DNA from: Candidatus Egaibacter danicus
GTDB lineage: Bacteria > Pseudomonadota > Gammaproteobacteria > Burkholderiales > Burkholderiaceae
DNA length: 8,477 nucleotides
Assembly (NCBI GenBank): GCA_011391115.1
Contig: JAABRC010000064.1
Coordinates: forward strand, 1 to 8,477
Direction of reading: 5' to 3'
Positions 5,831 to 8,477 of the stretch are shown piece after piece (position 1 is the first letter of the stretch; the number at the start of each line of letters is the position of its first letter). Made by a program: the position numbers and the translations under genes. The notes beneath the pieces are model-generated. The model saw only the letters and a program-made list of their open reading frames with translations. It ran no database searches and was not told the origin of the DNA.

Positions 5831-5973
5831 TAGAAACAGGCCCAGATCTGATCGGCCAGTGTCTTCAGAAAATCTGGGCGCGTGTAAAGCATAAAAACCG
5901 CCAGCAACACGATGACTGCAGCAGCGCAGACAAGAAGCTTTCTGCCTCTTTGAGGGATCATGCTCATGGTCAT
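5830..5973 (-). CDS. 47-residue single-pass membrane peptide
   Basis: The ATG at 5971-5973 overlaps the TGA of the MFS gene as ATGA, the classic arrangement for translational coupling. The peptide starts MTMSMIPQRGRK, a basic n-region, then a hydrophobic helix (LLVCAAAVIVLLAVFMLY, residues 13-30), then a short soluble tail (TRPDFLKTLADQIWACF) ending in Trp-Ala-Cys-Phe. Positive charges before the helix suggest an N-in, C-out topology, with the tail in the periplasm; there is no lipobox. Later ATGs at codons 3 and 5 are possible starts. From memory, short proteins with a similar PDF...LADQ-W-ACF tail occur in related bacteria. Function is unknown; a link to the transporter is an inference from the overlap. 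Confidence 0.75.
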   Translation of the reverse strand: MTMSMIPQRGRKLLVCAAAVIVLLAVFMLYTRPDFLKTLADQIWACF

Positions 5974-7199
5974 GCCGTTTGCGGTGAAGCCGGCCTGGCA
6001 CCGCGCAGAATGGCGGCTTCCTTGACCGGCATATTGATCAGCCCCGCAAAGATGCCCAGCGCAATGGCGATGTACCACACCACGTCATAACTACCCGTTC
6101 GGTCATACAAAAGTCCTCCGAGCCACACGCCCATGAATGAGCCGATCTGGTGGCTGAAAAACACGAAACCTCCGAGCATGGACAAATGCGCCACGCCAAA
6201 GATTTGAGCGACTACCGCGTTCGTTGGCGGCACGGTTGACAGCCACAGCAAACCCATCACACTGGAAAAGATGTACACGCTCGCGGGCGTGAGAGGTGCA
6301 ATCAAAAATACGCTGATGGCGAGCGAACGGGCGAAATAGATGAACGACAGGATATTTTTCTTCTGCATTCTCTGGCCCAGCATTCCCGCCGCATAGGTGC
6401 CGAACACATTGAACAGGCCGATCAGCGCCAGCGCATAACTGGCCACCTGGGGAGACAGGCCCTTGTCCTTGAGGTAGCTGGGCATGTGCACGCCAATGAA
6501 CACCACCTGAAAGCCACAGACAAAGTAGCCTGCCATCAGTAGCTGGAAACTGGGGTATTTGAAGGCCTCACGTAGCGCCTGCACAATCGTCAACTCACGC
6601 ATGGCGGTAGCCCCGGCAGCAAATCCGGGCTCGCGCAGGCCCCAGGCCAGCGGGATGATCAACATGGCCATGGCCGCCAGTGCTAACAGAGCGTTCTGCC
6701 AGCCCAGTGTCAGAATGAACTGACCAGAGGTGGGAACCATCAGAAACTGGCCAAACGAACCGGCAGCAGCTGCTACGCCCATAGCCCAGGAACGCTTGTC
6801 TGCGCTGACGTTGCGCCCGATTACTCCGTAAATCACCGCGTAGGTGGTCCCCGCCTGCGCCACGCCCAGCAAAACGCCGGTGGTCAGGGTGAACATGAGT
6901 GGCGTGGTGGAGAAGGCCATGCCTGCCAAGCCCAGCGCATACAGCAGGCCGCCGACGATCACAACACGGACGGCGCCGAATTTGTCGGCCACCATGCCCG
7001 AGAAGATGCCGGCCAGGCCCCACGTCAGGTTCTGCACGGCAATGGCCAGCGCGAAGGTTTCGCGAGTCCAGCCCTGAGCCTGTGTGACCGGTTGCAGCCA
7101 CAACCCGAAGGCGTGTCGGGTGCCCATCGACAAGGTCACAATGGCCGCGCCACAGATCAGGATCTGGGTCATGGAAAGCGTTTTGGTCGCAGAAGTCAT
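5970..7199 (-). CDS. major facilitator superfamily transporter, 12 TM, monocarboxylate/oxalate-formate-like
   Basis: The 409-residue hydrophobic protein has the MFS pattern: about 12 membrane helices in two halves. The loop between helices 2 and 3 is SGMVADKFGAVRVV (residues 67-80), an MFS motif A variant (G-x-x-x-D-K-x-G-x-x-x-x). The N-terminal region (LSMGTRHAFGLWLQPV) resembles the MCT/oxalate-formate antiporter-like group, so a small organic anion is a plausible substrate, but it is not established. The ATG at 7197-7199 (MTSATKTLSM) is chosen; a farther-upstream ATG at 7290-7292 would run through the divergent promoter region, and M10 at 7172 is an alternative. No Shine-Dalgarno is evident. 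The gene is divergent from parE and its stop overlaps the next gene. Confidence 0.88.
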   Translation of the reverse strand: MTSATKTLSMTQILICGAAIVTLSMGTRHAFGLWLQPVTQAQGWTRETFALAIAVQNLTWGLAGIFSGMVADKFGAVRVVIVGGLLYALGLAGMAFSTTPLMFTLTTGVLLGVAQAGTTYAVIYGVIGRNVSADKRSWAMGVAAAAGSFGQFLMVPTSGQFILTLGWQNALLALAAMAMLIIPLAWGLREPGFAAGATAMRELTIVQALREAFKYPSFQLLMAGYFVCGFQVVFIGVHMPSYLKDKGLSPQVASYALALIGLFNVFGTYAAGMLGQRMQKKNILSFIYFARSLAISVFLIAPLTPASVYIFSSVMGLLWLSTVPPTNAVVAQIFGVAHLSMLGGFVFFSHQIGSFMGVWLGGLLYDRTGSYDVVWYIAIALGIFAGLINMPVKEAAILRGARPASPQTA

Positions 7200-7270
7200 C
7201 CGGAGAATGTAGTCAATTTGTTGATTTTTTGCAGCTTTGACCCAAATGCAGGGAGTCTTCGGGGATTTAC

Positions 7271-7290
7271 GGCTGTATATATATCCAGCC
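7271..7290. promoter_or_regulatory. imperfect 20-bp palindrome in the MFS-parE divergent promoter region
   Basis: GGCTGTATATATATCCAGCC differs from its reverse complement at only two positions (one mismatched pair). It covers a possible minus-strand -10 (TATATA, 7278-7283), which has CCGACA 17 bp upstream (7301-7306) as a weak -35 for the MFS operon. It is therefore a candidate operator or simply the AT-rich core of a divergent promoter. No good parE promoter could be picked. Confidence 0.35.
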
Positions 7291-7322
7291 ATTTTAGCCT
7301 TGTCGGTCTACAATGAAAAGCT

Positions 7323-8477
7323 ATGGCAACGAATCCTGCAGTCAAAACAACACCCGAGTATTCAGAGGGGTCCATCCGCGTTCTCAAGGGGCTGGAGCCC
7401 GTCAAGCAGCGTCCGGGCATGTACACCCGAACCGACAACCCGCTGCATGTCATCCAGGAAGTTCTGGACAACGCTGCGGACGAGGCGCTGGCCGGGCACG
7501 GCAAGAAGATCAAGGTCATTCTGCATGCGGACGGCTCGGTTACGGTTGAAGACGACGGGCGCGGCATTCCATTTGGCATGCACCCTGAAGAGAATGCGCC
7601 GGTTATTGAACTGGTCTTCACGCGCCTGCATGCGGGCGGTAAGTTCGACAAGGGCAAGGGCGGTGCCTACAGTTTTTCGGGCGGCCTGCATGGCGTGGGT
7701 GTGAGTGTGACCAACGCGCTGGGCAAGCGGCTGGAGGTCACCACCTTCCGTGAAGGCTCAGTGGCGCACATTGTGTTTCAGGGTGGCGATGTCACCGAGA
7801 AGCTGAAAGTACGCAAGGCGGCCGAGGGCGACCGGCGCAGCGGTTCCACCATACGCGTCTGGCCGGACCCCAAATACTTCGAGACCAGCGTGTTACCAAT
7901 GGCTGAGCTCACCCACCTGCTGCGCAGCAAGGCGGTGCTGATGCCCGGGGTGACAGTGTTGCTGCTCAATGAGAAGACCAAAGAAACCCTGAGCTGGATC
8001 TACAAGGGCGGCCTGCGCGACTACCTGACGCAGACGCTGACGGGTGATCCGGTGATTCCGCTGTTTGAAGGCGACGGCTTTGCCGATGCGCAGAACGATA
8101 CCTTTGCCGACGGCGAGGGCGCCTCGTGGTGCGTGGCGTTCACGGAAGACGGCCAGCCGGTGCGCGAGAGCTACGTCAACCTGATCCCCACCAGCGCCGG
8201 TGGCACCCATGAGAGTGGCCTGCGTGACGGCCTGTTCACAGCGGTCAAAAGCTTCATTGAACTGCACTCTTTGCTGCCCAAGGGCGTGAAACTGTTGCCC
8301 GAAGACGTGTTTGCCCGCGCCAGCTATGTGCTGAGCGCCAAGGTGCTGGATCCGCAGTTTCAAGGCCAGATCAAGGAGCGGCTGAACTCGCGTGATGCGG
8401 TGCGTCTGGTGTCCAGCTTTGTGCGCCCCACGCTGGAGCTGTGGCTGAACCAGCATGTGGAATACGGTAAAAAGTTG
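7323..8477 (+). CDS. parE: DNA topoisomerase IV subunit B (ParE), N-terminal part
   Basis: ParE is the ATPase subunit of topoisomerase IV, which with ParC decatenates sister chromosomes. Exactly 385 codons are present and the frame is open at the window end; E. coli ParE is 630 residues. The GHKL ATPase motifs are in order: EVLDNAADE (E46, N50), VEDDGRGIP (75-83), and the ATP lid GGLHGVGVSVTNAL (120-133). The transducer domain carries SAGGTHESG (291-299) and the switch-lysine loop DPQFQGQIKERL (K351). The WLNQHVEYGKKL end distinguishes it from GyrB together with the ParE-like QRPGMYTRTDNPLHVI opening. The ATG at 7323 is chosen for family fit; only a weak GAAAAG precedes it. The N-terminal 15 residues (MATNPAVKTTPEYSE) are a short extension before the conserved SIRVLKGLEPV. 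Confidence 0.96.
   Translation, partial: MATNPAVKTTPEYSEGSIRVLKGLEPVKQRPGMYTRTDNPLHVIQEVLDNAADEALAGHGKKIKVILHADGSVTVEDDGRGIPFGMHPEENAPVIELVFTRLHAGGKFDKGKGGAYSFSGGLHGVGVSVTNALGKRLEVTTFREGSVAHIVFQGGDVTEKLKVRKAAEGDRRSGSTIRVWPDPKYFETSVLPMAELTHLLRSKAVLMPGVTVLLLNEKTKETLSWIYKGGLRDYLTQTLTGDPVIPLFEGDGFADAQNDTFADGEGASWCVAFTEDGQPVRESYVNLIPTSAGGTHESGLRDGLFTAVKSFIELHSLLPKGVKLLPEDVFARASYVLSAKVLDPQFQGQIKERLNSRDAVRLVSSFVRPTLELWLNQHVEYGKKL

Noticed and set aside
6595..7101. Minus-strand alternate frame inside the MFS gene
   Set aside because: It overlaps the transporter's membrane helices in another frame and shows no domain of its own.
7237..7704. Plus-strand and minus-strand frames overlapping the start of parE
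   Set aside because: They are shadows of the ParE frame, which carries all GHKL motifs and is open to the window end.
7893..8456. Antisense frame of 187 residues inside parE
   Set aside because: His/Gln-rich low-information translation opposite conserved ParE transducer sequence; no supporting signals.
1..8477. Search for CRISPR arrays, tRNA or rRNA genes, insertion sequences, toxin-antitoxin or defence genes
   Set aside because: No regularly spaced repeats, cloverleaf-like segments, transposase motifs or terminal inverted repeats were seen; all long frames resolve to housekeeping or unknown chromosomal genes.

Overview
The window looks like ordinary chromosomal DNA from a betaproteobacterium, most likely Comamonadaceae (Rhodoferax/Polaromonas-like). 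This rests on protein families recalled from that group, the moderately high GC content, the dapA-bamC pairing, and a short interspersed-repeat-like segment at about 5781-5830. No search was run, so the taxonomy is an inference. There are no rRNA or tRNA genes, no insertion sequence and no CRISPR array. No gene-free stretch exceeds about 180 bases.

Layout, left to right. (1) Positions 1-140, minus strand: the first 46 codons of an FKBP/SlyD-type peptidyl-prolyl isomerase, cut by the window edge. (2) Positions 200-1826, plus strand: a JmjC/cupin ribosomal oxygenase (RoxA/YcfD type) whose end overlaps a conserved-looking gene of unknown function by 11 nt. (3) Positions 1827-2376, plus strand: a leader with a perfect TATAAT box and two adjacent inverted repeats, then a very alanine-rich small lipoprotein gene and a strong GNRA-loop terminator. 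(4) Positions 2386-7199, minus strand: a compact run of six genes, read right to left. They are an MFS transporter, a 47-residue membrane peptide (ATGA overlap), a SAM methyltransferase, dapA, bamC and a YycJ/WalJ-like metallo-beta-lactamase-fold hydrolase. They probably form one operon or a few overlapping transcripts ending at the shared terminator. (5) Positions 7200-7322: a divergent promoter region with an AT-cored imperfect palindrome. (6) Positions 7323-8477, plus strand: the N-terminal 385 residues of ParE (topoisomerase IV subunit B), open at the window end.

The genes serve core functions: protein folding and ribosome modification on the left; lysine/diaminopimelate synthesis, outer-membrane assembly and transport in the middle; chromosome decatenation on the right. 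I found no convincing defence, mobile or novel multi-gene system. The items most worth a second look are small: the coupled 47-residue membrane peptide, the repeat-like segment after it and its near-copy inside the methyltransferase gene, the structured leader of the alanine-rich lipoprotein, and the alternative start of bamC.
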